A DNA stretch of 64,000 bases from Leptolyngbya sp. SIOISBB (GTDB lineage Bacteria; Cyanobacteriota; Cyanobacteriia; Phormidesmidales; Phormidesmidaceae): contig JAAHII010000001.1 of assembly GCA_010671905.1 (NCBI GenBank), positions 6,348,026-6,412,025 of the forward strand. Direction: 5' to 3'. A program made the translations under genes and the position numbers. Under the pieces are notes generated by a model. The model ran no database searches, was not told where the DNA came from, and was given only the letters and a program-made list of their open reading frames with translations. This document shows, piece by piece, positions 41,532-50,635 of the stretch (within the stretch, counting starts at the first letter, position 1; each line of letters opens with the position of its first letter).

Positions 41532-42722
41532 GTGACTTTTCGATGGTTTGCCCTGGTATTATCGAGTGCGGTTGTTAGCGCGATGGCAGGCAGTGTCGCG
41601 GCGGCGACGCTCCCGACGATCGCCCCAATGAATGCCCCCCTTTCGTCTCAGCTGCGCTTGCCGCCTCAGGCCCTCAACCTGGCCCAAAGCCGTAGCTCTA
41701 ATCTCTCCGATGCCGACCAAGAAGCTTTGGATGAATTGTTGAGCGAAGGGCAAGAGAAAGTCGACGCAGAAGACTACGCCGCCGCGATCGCTCTGTATCA
41801 AGCAGCCACTCGCATCGATCCCCAGAATGCTCGCCTGTTTTCTGGCATTGGCTATTTGTATGTCCAGCAGGGTGAATACACCGCGGCCGTGGAACCGTAT
41901 CGACAAGCGATCGTCCTGGAACCCGATAATCTCCCTTTTCGCTACGGTCTCGCCTATACCTATGTGCAGCTAGAGGCGTATGCCGAAGCGATCGCCGCCT
42001 ATGAGGAGATTACGACCCTAGCGCCCTCAGAAGCGGATGCGTATCTGGGGTTAGGGAACATTTTCATTACGCTCGAAGACTATGATGCCGCGCTGGAAAC
42101 TTACGAAGCGTTAACCCGCCGCGCCCCCGGTAATGCCAAAGCCTACGAAGCCCTCGGCACACTGTATTTAATTCAAGAAGACTATGCGGCCGCTCAATCA
42201 GCGTTTCAGCGAGCCGTCCGAACTGACAGTAACCGTAGCGAACCCTATGTGGGCTTGGCCGAAACCCAGTTGGCCATGGGCGACTCACGGGCGGCTTTTG
42301 AGAGCCTCGAAGCCGCCGTTAGGCTGAATCGGAACGACGCCCAAGCCAATTTTTTGCTGGGCGAAATTTCCATGGAACTCGGGGATGAAGAGGCTGCCTA
42401 CGCTTACTATCGACGAGCCGCAGAGGCCGATCCCGACTTGATTGCGGCCCAAGCAGCAGTGGGCGCTTTTCATTTAAGGGAAGGGGTCTATCTACAAGCG
42501 ATTAGAGCCTATCGCCAGGTACTTCAAGCCTTTCCCGATAATCCCGGTGCTCATTACAACTTAGGCTTAGCCTTATGGGCAGAAGGATTAGAACAACAAG
42601 CCGTGTCTTCTGTCGGTCGGGCCCGCCGCCTCTATGAGTCAGAAGACGATATCGACTCGGTTGAACGGGTTGATGATCTATTAGAACTCTGGGGCGTGAA
42701 TGTAGAGGACAATTTGTTGTAG
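41532..42722 (+). CDS. Exported TPR protein (396 aa)
   Basis: A signal peptide (WFALVLSSAVVSAMAGSVAA) is followed by a variable linker and about eight tetratricopeptide repeats (GQEKVDAEDYAAAIALYQAA, then FSGIGYLYVQQGEYTAAVEP, and so on) from residue ~75 to the end. It acts as a periplasmic or outer-membrane scaffold; the partner is unknown. It begins at GTG 41532, with ggagg about 10 bp upstream. The IS630 remnant begins 34 bp after its stop, leaving this gene intact. A smaller exported TPR protein at 56668 has a similar layout. Confidence 0.85.
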   Translation: MTFRWFALVLSSAVVSAMAGSVAAATLPTIAPMNAPLSSQLRLPPQALNLAQSRSSNLSDADQEALDELLSEGQEKVDAEDYAAAIALYQAATRIDPQNARLFSGIGYLYVQQGEYTAAVEPYRQAIVLEPDNLPFRYGLAYTYVQLEAYAEAIAAYEEITTLAPSEADAYLGLGNIFITLEDYDAALETYEALTRRAPGNAKAYEALGTLYLIQEDYAAAQSAFQRAVRTDSNRSEPYVGLAETQLAMGDSRAAFESLEAAVRLNRNDAQANFLLGEISMELGDEEAAYAYYRRAAEADPDLIAAQAAVGAFHLREGVYLQAIRAYRQVLQAFPDNPGAHYNLGLALWAEGLEQQAVSSVGRARRLYESEDDIDSVERVDDLLELWGVNVEDNLL

Positions 42723-42755
42723 ATGTCAGGCCCGCTCCAACGACATCAGGACTCA

Positions 42756-43882
42756 TAAGTAAGCGGTTGGAATTAAATATAAGATCTTAGGGTTGCCAGA
42801 GTCAGTACTTATGCCCGCCCCTTTACGCATCACCTTGACCGCTGAAGAAGACCGCACCTTAAGCGACCTGCGACAAGCCCAGAGCGTGCCCTATCGTACT
42901 CGTGACCGTGCTCATATGCTGCGGTTGAATGCTCAAGGTCTGAACGTACCTGCCATTGCGGCGATCTTTCAATGTCATCAGCATACGGTCAGAGCCACGC
43001 TCAAACGATGGGAAAGCGATGGCCTCGGGGGTCTGTGGGAAGCCCCTGGCCGGGGTGCCAAGCCGAAATGGCAACCTGAAGATTTGGACTATTTGACGGA
43101 CTGCTTGGCCCAAGAGCCGCGGACTTACAACAGTATGCAATTAGCTCAAAAGCTGAAGCAGGAGCGACTCGTGGACTTGAGTAGTGACCGCTTGCGTCGA
43201 TTGCTCAAAAAAAAGATATCGCTGGAAACGGACGCGGCACAGCCACCGAAAGCAGCAAGACCCCGTCCAAAAAGCCCTCAAGCAGGCGGACTTAGAGATG
43301 TTAGCACTGGCGGCGCAGGAGGGTTGGGTGGACTTGAAATACCTGGATGAAGCGGGGTTCTGTCTCTGGAGCCCGGTCAGCTACAGCTATAGTCCGGTAG
43401 GGAGAACAGAAGCGGATGGAGCAAACGCCTAGGCGCTATGGTCGTCGCATCAGCATTTTGGGATTGTGGCAACCCGGTGAGGGCTTTGAGTATGCCCTCG
43501 CGCAAGGCGGTTTCAAGGGTAAGAGCTACCTTGAAGTGATGGATTGGGTGGCTCAGAAGGCGGCAAAAACCTTGGCGGAGACCGGTCGCATCACCGTGAT
43601 TGTGCAGGATAACGGTTCGCTGCATAAGAGTCGTCTGGTACAGCAACAATGGTCTCGGTGGCAGGAACAAGGGTTATTCATCTTCTTCCCTACCCCCATA
43701 TTGCTCCGAGATGAATCCGATTGAAACTCAGTGGCGGCAGTTGAAAGCTCACGAAATTGCCGGTCAAATGTTCGACAACGAATACGACTTAGCGATGACC
43801 GTCATTAAGGGCATGGAATCACGCAGTCAGGCCGGTGATTACCCACTGGAACGTTTTAGATTTAATTGCGCCTAGCTACTTA
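42756..43882 (+). mobile_element. IS630-family insertion sequence, decayed
   Basis: The copy is bounded by TA on both sides, the target duplication of this family. Its ends align as imperfect inverted repeats: agtaagcggttggaattaaa on the left against agtagctaggcgcaattaaa on the right, reversed. It holds one transposase gene broken in three places. It lies between the TPR gene and the SLC13 permease and interrupts neither. Confidence 0.7.
42811..43875 (+). pseudogene. IS630 transposase, three frameshifts
   Basis: The first frame gives the N-terminal helix-turn-helix (YRTRDRAHMLRLNAQGLNVP, AAIFQCHQHTVRATLKRWE, GLGGLWEAPGRGAKPKW). Near 43215 the frame changes to one containing the first catalytic Asp ([14 protein letters not shown]). 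Near 43430 it changes to IVQDNGSLHKS (second Asp), and near 43690 to EMNPIETQWRQLKAHEIAG (catalytic Glu). The whole DDE triad is still encoded but spread over frames, so the copy is inactive unless rescued by frameshifting, which is unlikely for three events. Confidence 0.9.
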
Positions 43883-43945
43883 GCAGTCACTGGACCGACT
43901 CATCATCTCTGTATTTGCAGTACCCATAGGAGATCGGGATACTCC

Positions 43946-45925
43946 CTAGAAAGGATAGATTTGAGGTGCTATGCAAACCGTAAGGCCCCAAAACAAGAGA
44001 TTCAGGGGTACCCCAATCCGCAGGAAGTCAGTGAACTTGTAACCGCCAGGGCCGTAAACCATCAGATTCGTTTGATAGCCAATGGGCGTGGAGAAACTTG
44101 CCGACGCCGCGATCATAATCGCAATGATAAACGGCATGTAGCTTACGCCTAGCCCCTCTGACACTGAGAGCGCAATGGGAAACATCAAGGCGGCAGCGGC
44201 ATTGTTCGTAATCATTTCGGTCAGCAGCATGGTAATGCCGTAAACCACCGCCAAGGCAATGAAGGCATTGCTGCCGGCGATGCCTAAAAAGGTCGCGGCG
44301 ATCGCTTGAGCGGCCCCAGTAACCTGCATCGCCTCACTAATGCCGAGAGCAGCGCCAATCACCAAAAGGACGGACCACTCCAGACTTTGTAAGGCCCGCG
44401 TCGGCGCACAGCATCCGGTCACCAGCATCAAGATAGCCGCTAACACCGCCGCCTTCAGCATGCTGAGCCAACCGAACCCCGCCAACACCACCATCAGCGT
44501 CAAAATCAGTATGGCGATGGGTGCCTTTTCGTGACGCAGCGGTTCAGAATCGGGTAGATCACTGACCAAATAAAAATCACTCGACACCCGCTGCCGTTCT
44601 AAAAATTGGGGATGGGTTTCCAGCAATAGAGTATCGCCCGGACGCAGGCGAATATCACCGATTTTACCCTGCAGGCGATCGCCATTCCGCGCCACTGCCA
44701 GCACGACGGCGTTGTAGCGAGAGCGAAACTGCCCTTCCCGAATGGTTTTGCCCACGAGGGAACAGGTGTTCGACACCACGGCTTCAATGAGACGGCGTTC
44801 GGTACGGGGCGTGTCGAGCTTGAAGACTTGATCAGTGGCTGGGGCGAGGCCCCGCAACCGATGTAAATCGAGGATGGAGTCAACAATGCCCACAAACACC
44901 AGTTGGTCATTCTCCCGCAAGGTTTCGCGAGGACTCACCGCCGGAATAATTTGCTTACCCCGCGCAATTTCGGCCAAATATAGCCCTGGCAAGTGACGCA
45001 GACCCGCTTGTTCAACCGTCTTACCCGCGAGGGGACTGCGGGGGGCCACCACCATTTCAACGGTGTACTGTCGCATATCGTCAGAATCACCCATCACGGG
45101 CTTGCGGTTAGGTAATAGCCATCGCTGCCCGACAAAGAGAAAGCAGAGTCCAGCGATCGCGCAGGGCAAGCCCACTGGAGTCACATCAAAGACCCGCAGC
45201 CCGGGATGGTCAGTCGCCTCGACCAGTAGACCACTGACCACTAGATTAGTGCTGGTACCAATTAAGGTGCAAAGGCCCCCAAAAATGGAGGCATAACTGA
45301 GGGGAATCATCAGCTTTGAGGGACTGATCCGCAGCTTACGGCACCAATCACCCACCACCGGAATGAACATGGCCACCACGGGGGTATTGTTCAAAAAAGC
45401 ACTGAGCACCATGACTGGCACGGTGAGCCGCGCTAAGGTGGTTGATCGCCGTTTGGGTAACCCTAAGACCTGATGCGAGATCCAAGCTAGTGCCCCGGTT
45501 TGCTGCAGGCCCGTCACCACAAAATACAGCACCCCCACCGTGATCATGCCATCATTACTAAACCCTTTTAGGGCTTCTGAGGTAGACAGCACGCCGCTCA
45601 CATACAGCACCCCCACCGCCCCTAAAAAGACAATCTCGGCCGGTAGCGTTGTTGTCGCATTCAGCAAAAATGCCAGGGCGATGACGACTAACGTCAGCCA
45701 GCCTGGCCAGCCTAAGGCCATCAGGGGAGAATTGATTGCTAGGAGATGTAGGCTAGTGATCGCCCCCCCGCCAATCAGCCCAAACCCCAAAAATATTAAA
45801 GCCTGCCTTTGTCGCCGTTGAGTCCACCACTGCCGAAACGTTTGTTCAAATTGCATGGATTTTTCTATGCCCGTGACGGGAGCGATGACAACAGCAGCAA
45901 GTGTGCTATCCGTTAGCTTGCCCAA
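43946..45925 (-). CDS. SLC13-family permease with two TrkA-C domains (659 aa)
   Basis: An inner-membrane carrier of the sodium/sulfate or dicarboxylate symporter type. Membrane helices occupy residues ~35-265 and ~470-655. Between them are two RCK_C/TrkA-C regulatory domains (about 280-360, EMVVAPRSPLAGKTVEQAGL; 365-445, AVVSNTCSLVGKTIREGQF). Motifs include ALKGFSNDGMITVG and SAFLNNTPVVAMFIPV near the first half and ISEAMQVTGAAQAIA with EMITNNAAAALMFPIA near the second; the two NNTP/NNAA hairpins are typical of the family. In cyanobacteria and algae (SAC1-like) such proteins transport or sense sulfate. ATG 45856 is an alternative start. It ends 63 bp from the IS630 copy. Confidence 0.88.
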   Translation of the reverse strand: MGKLTDSTLAAVVIAPVTGIEKSMQFEQTFRQWWTQRRQRQALIFLGFGLIGGGAITSLHLLAINSPLMALGWPGWLTLVVIALAFLLNATTTLPAEIVFLGAVGVLYVSGVLSTSEALKGFSNDGMITVGVLYFVVTGLQQTGALAWISHQVLGLPKRRSTTLARLTVPVMVLSAFLNNTPVVAMFIPVVGDWCRKLRISPSKLMIPLSYASIFGGLCTLIGTSTNLVVSGLLVEATDHPGLRVFDVTPVGLPCAIAGLCFLFVGQRWLLPNRKPVMGDSDDMRQYTVEMVVAPRSPLAGKTVEQAGLRHLPGLYLAEIARGKQIIPAVSPRETLRENDQLVFVGIVDSILDLHRLRGLAPATDQVFKLDTPRTERRLIEAVVSNTCSLVGKTIREGQFRSRYNAVVLAVARNGDRLQGKIGDIRLRPGDTLLLETHPQFLERQRVSSDFYLVSDLPDSEPLRHEKAPIAILILTLMVVLAGFGWLSMLKAAVLAAILMLVTGCCAPTRALQSLEWSVLLVIGAALGISEAMQVTGAAQAIAATFLGIAGSNAFIALAVVYGITMLLTEMITNNAAAALMFPIALSVSEGLGVSYMPFIIAIMIAASASFSTPIGYQTNLMVYGPGGYKFTDFLRIGVPLNLLFWGLTVCIAPQIYPF

Positions 45926-46635
45926 TTAGGCAAATAAGGTATTAGAGGATCCTAGTCTTTCTTAATTCTCGAATTGATTGGCGATAATCGCTAGCAATCA
46001 ACTTTGATGAATTCATTTTGATCGTATTTCAGAATGAATGAAATCTGTTCATAGAGTACTTTTCTTAAAGTGAATTATTGATGTACTAACGCCGCCAGTC
46101 ATTGTTTCTGCCCGTAAGAAGTCACATCAGGAAATTTATCACTAATGAGAGCCAGGTATTTAGGATGGCAGGGATCAGAAATCGGCCTTTAAAGTTTAAA
46201 GCTTCGGTAAATATCGTGGGAGCATAACCAGTTGATTGATTTACTCGTGCTTAATAAAGGAATTTAGTGGAATTAAATTTGAGATAAAAACATATAGAAA
46301 TGCTGGACTCTAGAAGTTTAAAAAGAATTTAAAGAACTGGATCGGTCAGAGATTCCAGAACCTGCCTGGATCGCAAATCATGCCAATATTGTTGGCATAA
46401 TTTAGCACATCACAATCATCCTCATGCTAGACCAATCTCTAACCGAAAAGGGTTTAGTATTCAGCAATCAAAGGCTTACTAGCGAGACATTTCAGTGTCC
46501 TAAGTTGTTTGCATCAATCTGCAAATGACGATATCACCCCTTTTTTACCATTCCCCTCGGACCTGCCGAGATTATGGGGACGCCCATGGCGGTCTACTCG
46601 GCTGATGATGAATTTCAACGCTGCGATCGCTCACT
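45926..46635. other. AT-rich intergenic stretch with one small palindrome
   Basis: 710 bp with no supported gene. A 7-bp inverted repeat atgccaa-tattg-ttggcat (46380-46398) could be a regulator site. A direct AT-rich run (ctttaaagtttaaagc) lies near 46190. The upstream promoter of the SLC13 gene should lie at the left edge. Confidence 0.4.
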
Positions 46636-48009
46636 TCATTCAGAGTCCTCAGCGGTGACGGAGGACTCATCGCCGGTCAAAGTTGCCTCATCGACTAATA
46701 CTGTCCAGGGAATCGCATCATCTTCTGAGACGCGAATGGCGACTTGAGCGGCACCGACCCGGTTGAGATGACTGGGGTCGGCAAACAGATTATTTTGGCC
46801 AGGCCAGGCACGAAGCAAATCTACCAAAATAAAGCCACCGGCTTGGGCTTCTTGAGCCAGAAACTGCTGAAACTGCTGCTCATAAAACAAGCGGGTCTCA
46901 TCCAAATAATCTTCGCTGAGGGGCAGATTGACAAACACGAGGGGAATGTTGTTGGTCCGAGTGAAGGCGGCGATCGCCCGCGTCGAAACGGCCTGCACCC
47001 CCTCTAGATTAAAGTTCTGGTAGGCATCATCGTAGGCCCCCGCCACCCGAGGGAAACTGCGATAGTAATTATTCGGCTCGAACACATCGTTGACGGCCAA
47101 AAAGCCATAACCATTGATGCTGCTGACGGGTAGAACCCTAGCCTTGTCGCGCCCTGTGGCTGAGACCGCGTCCGTCGTTTCCAGCGTAGCGGCTAGCGGT
47201 GTAAGTGATTCAAAGGTGGGCCGATCGCCCGCCTGCACAGCGGCATAACCGGGGGATTCCAAAATTTTGGCAAAGGTGCGATCGAATCGCCCACTGTTAA
47301 ATGAGCGAGAGCCCCCGGCCCAAATAATCATTTTCGGCATCTGTTCAGGAGTTAACAACTGCCGCAAAATGAAGCTCACCACCTGGGCAGTCGCCCCATT
47401 CACCGCAAAGTTATAAACCCTGAGGTCGGTATACCCCTGCTGAGCGAGCCGTTGCTGCAAAATTTGCGGATTCATCCCCTGCAGGGCTCGCGAACTCCCG
47501 ATAATCATGATGTCGGGGGTGTCAAAAGTGGCGACATAAGACAAATAGAGCGCCAACTGCTCGTCTAAGATGTCATTGCCCAAGGGCGGAAAAATCGCGA
47601 GCCGGGCCGATGCTTCTACCCGTTGCAGGGCAATCTCCTGATTGTTCAAATACTCGCGGGTCTTACGTTGAGCAAAGAGCCACTCGGGACTATCCGTCGG
47701 TACGGCTTGCAGGGCTTGAATGGCTTCTGACCAGGCCGTCGCAACGGCACTCCATTCATTGGCTGTCGTCGCTGATTGAGCTAATTGCGCTGCCGTCATC
47801 GCTGCTTCAAAAGCTTGGGTTAACGGATCTTTTTCAGCGTCTGGCTTAGCCAAACTCTCCTCATCATCAGCCCCGCCGACGGGTTCTTCCGCCTTCGCCT
47901 CTGAGTCAGGTGAGCCGGGTACTGTTGCGGAACAAGCCAGTCCGGCAATGCCCCCCCAAACCAGCACACTAACCACGATCCATCCCCACTGTCGCTTAAT
48001 CTGCTGCAT
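46636..48009 (-). CDS. DUF1574-type SGNH-like lipoprotein (457 aa)
   Basis: An N-terminal signal ends in a lipobox-like GIAGLAC (Cys about residue 26), so the protein is probably lipid-anchored. After an acidic, helical linker the main domain (about 140-430) resembles SGNH hydrolases. It has GSSRALQGMNP (candidate nucleophile Ser, residues 171-173), YNFAVNGATAQ, WAGGSRSFNSGR and the C-terminal DPSHLNRVGA with Asp-x-x-His. Cyanobacterial DUF1574 proteins have this order, and their substrate is not established. The gene is monocistronic. Confidence 0.8.
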   Translation of the reverse strand: MQQIKRQWGWIVVSVLVWGGIAGLACSATVPGSPDSEAKAEEPVGGADDEESLAKPDAEKDPLTQAFEAAMTAAQLAQSATTANEWSAVATAWSEAIQALQAVPTDSPEWLFAQRKTREYLNNQEIALQRVEASARLAIFPPLGNDILDEQLALYLSYVATFDTPDIMIIGSSRALQGMNPQILQQRLAQQGYTDLRVYNFAVNGATAQVVSFILRQLLTPEQMPKMIIWAGGSRSFNSGRFDRTFAKILESPGYAAVQAGDRPTFESLTPLAATLETTDAVSATGRDKARVLPVSSINGYGFLAVNDVFEPNNYYRSFPRVAGAYDDAYQNFNLEGVQAVSTRAIAAFTRTNNIPLVFVNLPLSEDYLDETRLFYEQQFQQFLAQEAQAGGFILVDLLRAWPGQNNLFADPSHLNRVGAAQVAIRVSEDDAIPWTVLVDEATLTGDESSVTAEDSE

Positions 48010-48254
48010 GGCTCTGACCGGCTGACAAGAACGCTACTTGATCCAGTATTAAGCAAGACTCCCCGAGTCGACAGCAAAAAAATAAATTCAGTTGACTTAG
48101 GGGCTGTCATCATTTAGCTGCCAAATCCTTACAGTGAAAGGGCAACAGCCCCTAAATTATAGAGTGAATGCGGGCGCGATCATGCTGCTTCCTGAAGGTT
48201 TCTGAGATTAATTGATAACGCGCCCTAGGAGTCAGGAAAACGGCGATTTGGTCG
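48010..48254. other. Intergenic region with inverted repeat
   Basis: ttaggggctgt (48096) and acagcccctaa (48147) form an inverted repeat spanning about 60 bp between the DUF1574 and P450 genes, with no U-tract. It probably marks a terminator or a repeat unit. Confidence 0.5.
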
Positions 48255-49649
48255 TTAAACTCTTGCTGGAGTCGCGACTTGCCGTGGGCCCTGAAAAATC
48301 ATCTCGACCCCATTTTTCATGCCGAGCGTCACCCCTCGTCGTTCCGGAATCGCCGGACGATCGCTGGCTAGGGCAAAGTCATAGTGGGTGAGTAGCGTGC
48401 CGAGAATAATTTTGAGTTCATACATGGCTAGAGCATAGCCAATGCACCGCCGGGCTCCGCCGCCAAAGGGCATGAACTCAAACGCCGAATATTGTCGTTC
48501 CAGAAATCGTTCGGGGCGAAATTCGGAAGATTGTGGATACAAGTCTTCGCGGTGGTGTAGTAGGTAAATGCAGCCCACTAACAGGGTGCCAGGGGCGATG
48601 GTATGGCCTAACAGCTCAAGGGGTTGTTGCACCAAGCGGGGAAAGGTCAGCATCGCCACCGGATAGATGCGCAAAATTTCATGACAGGTCGCCTCTAGAT
48701 AAGGCAGTTTCGTCATAGCTATCGCATCATCGCTGGCATGGGCAGTGGCGATTTCATCGCAGATTTTGTGCCGGATGTCGGGTTGATGATGGGTCCAGTG
48801 CATGCCCCAAGCGATCGCTGTGGCAGTCGTTTCATGGCCGGCCATGAGCAACGTCATCAATTCGTCGTGCAGTTCCTCATCCGACAGCCCTTGACCGACT
48901 TCATCTCGCGCCATGATTAGTAGCGACAACACATCGCTGCTGGTGGCATCGACGGAGGCACGGCGTTCACGAATCTCGGCGTAGAGCAGATCATCAATTT
49001 CTGCCGATAGGTGAGCGATTTTTGCTCCCGGACTCCACTTGCCATAGTCCTTACTGAGGATGGGAAAAAAGACAATGGTCGAGGCCAGAGGTTTGCTGAC
49101 CATATCCAATCGTTGAGTTAACAAATGCTCTAATCGCTGGTAGCGATCGCCCTCATGCAGACCAAAGACGGCTTGTAAAATGACCCGCATCGTGATCTTT
49201 TGGGTCAGCTGTCGGGCTTGCAAAGCTTGCCCTGGCTGTAAGTCGTCCATCACCTCTAGTGTGATTTGGCGAATCAGCTCGGCATACACCTTGAGTCGTT
49301 CCCCGTGAAAGGGGGGCATCATCAGCTTACGCCGTTGGCGATGTTGCTTGCCCGTTTGCAAGATGATCGAGTTTTCACCCAGCAGTGGCTTCAAGATCTC
49401 ATTCACATCTCCCAGGGCACTAATGGCTGGCCCGAGATCTTGGCTAAGCATGGTTTTGAGCGCTTGCGGATGGTTGATAAAGATCCACTCCAGCACCCCC
49501 CAGCGCGCAAAAAACAAATCGCCATAGCGCCGATAATTGGCGTCCATATAATCCAGCGGCCGAAAAATCCAGTTAGCCAATTGCACGTAAGGGTAGGTTT
49601 GCGTCACCGGGAGGGGAGTCATAAGGCATCTGGCAAAGGGATTATCCAC
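48255..49649 (-). CDS. Cytochrome P450, CYP110-like (464 aa)
   Basis: A soluble haem monooxygenase. The I-helix oxygen-binding motif AGHETTATAIAWGMHW, the K-helix EILR, and the haem-binding loop FMPFGGGARRCIGYALAMYE with the proximal Cys are all present. An early GENSIILQTGKQHRQRRKLMMPPFHG matches the C-helix region. Sequence style agrees with CYP110, the group common in cyanobacteria, proposed to hydroxylate fatty acids or alkanes. ATG 49622 (MTPLPVTQTYPYVQ) may be the true start. The alpha/beta hydrolase lies 29 bp upstream on the same strand, so they may form an operon. No ferredoxin gene is adjacent. Confidence 0.93.
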   Translation of the reverse strand: MDNPFARCLMTPLPVTQTYPYVQLANWIFRPLDYMDANYRRYGDLFFARWGVLEWIFINHPQALKTMLSQDLGPAISALGDVNEILKPLLGENSIILQTGKQHRQRRKLMMPPFHGERLKVYAELIRQITLEVMDDLQPGQALQARQLTQKITMRVILQAVFGLHEGDRYQRLEHLLTQRLDMVSKPLASTIVFFPILSKDYGKWSPGAKIAHLSAEIDDLLYAEIRERRASVDATSSDVLSLLIMARDEVGQGLSDEELHDELMTLLMAGHETTATAIAWGMHWTHHQPDIRHKICDEIATAHASDDAIAMTKLPYLEATCHEILRIYPVAMLTFPRLVQQPLELLGHTIAPGTLLVGCIYLLHHREDLYPQSSEFRPERFLERQYSAFEFMPFGGGARRCIGYALAMYELKIILGTLLTHYDFALASDRPAIPERRGVTLGMKNGVEMIFQGPRQVATPARV

Positions 49650-49678
49650 AGCCTACAAGTTGCCTGATGAAATTGGCA

Positions 49679-50542
49679 TTACCCAGTCGCAAATTGTGTC
49701 AAAACCGCCGCAACTGACTGATTAAACGCCGCTGGCTCCACCAGATGGGGCCAATGATTGCCCGGCAGGGTATGGACTTGCAGCTGAGTCAAATACTGGT
49801 GATAAGGCTTAGTTTGCCAAGCCATCCGATTGAGTCCCTGTTGGGGTAGTAGCAGGGCGGCAGGGGTCGCCAGCGATGCCGTTAAACCGGCGGTGTTTAA
49901 AACATCCGCAAAGACGCCATTACGAGCCGCGATCGCAAACTTACTTCGCCATTGACCATTGGCCTGCTGCTCCATCCCGGTGTAAAAGACGGCTTGCTGC
50001 TGCTCGCTCCAACCTCGATACTGCTTGAGCTGCTGAGCCACCACCGTCGCCTGATCGAGATCGGGGAACGGTCCCATGACTTTGAGAAAGGGCAAAGTCC
50101 GGTAGAAGATCGGTAAGGTCGGTCGAAACGCTCCGGGCAACCGGTTCACAAAAAACGGATCGACGAGGATGAGGCTCTTGACCCGCTGCGGACACTGTCG
50201 GGCCCACAGTAAGGCAATTTTGGCTGCCCAGGAATGGGCCACAACTTGTACCCGGCTCAACTGCAACTGGGCGCAAAATTGTTCTAAGTCATCGGCCAGC
50301 AGCCCAGAGTCATATTCGGTGGCGGGGGGTTTGCTGCTATCGCCATGGCCACGCAGATCAGGAGCCAAGCAACGATAGCGATCGCCCAAATGCTGGGCTA
50401 AATCTTGCCAAACCAGACTATGGTCAGCTAGACCATGCAGCAGCAGCACCGGCTGCCCGGCTCCCCGTTCTCGATAAGCCAGGGTAATATCGTTTGCCAA
50501 CAGCCGTTGCTGGCTCGGAAAGGATGAATTATCAGGTGACAC
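49679..50542 (-). CDS. Alpha/beta hydrolase (287 aa)
   Basis: A standard alpha/beta-hydrolase fold. The oxyanion region is LLHGLADHSLVWQDLAQHL, the next strand is LAPDLRGHGDSSKPP, and the nucleophile elbow is VVAHSWAAKIALLWA. The elbow reads A-H-S-W-A rather than G-x-S-x-G, tolerated in several families. A lid region of about residues 130-200 is followed by LPGNHWPHLVEP with the catalytic His. The substrate is not predictable. It precedes the P450 gene by 29 bp, so joint action on a lipid or secondary metabolite is possible. Confidence 0.85.
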   Translation of the reverse strand: MSPDNSSFPSQQRLLANDITLAYRERGAGQPVLLLHGLADHSLVWQDLAQHLGDRYRCLAPDLRGHGDSSKPPATEYDSGLLADDLEQFCAQLQLSRVQVVAHSWAAKIALLWARQCPQRVKSLILVDPFFVNRLPGAFRPTLPIFYRTLPFLKVMGPFPDLDQATVVAQQLKQYRGWSEQQQAVFYTGMEQQANGQWRSKFAIAARNGVFADVLNTAGLTASLATPAALLLPQQGLNRMAWQTKPYHQYLTQLQVHTLPGNHWPHLVEPAAFNQSVAAVLTQFATG

Positions 50543-50635
50543 AGTGATGCTCCCGCGCCTTAACGGCGATGTTAGACCTGGAACAGGACTCGGCTCTGCT
50601 TGGGATCCTCAAACACATTGAGCCTATCTACCCTC

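Noticed and set aside
46380-46398. Small palindrome as a transcription terminator
   Set aside because: The stem is only 7 AT-containing pairs and no U-tract follows; it is at most a protein-binding site.
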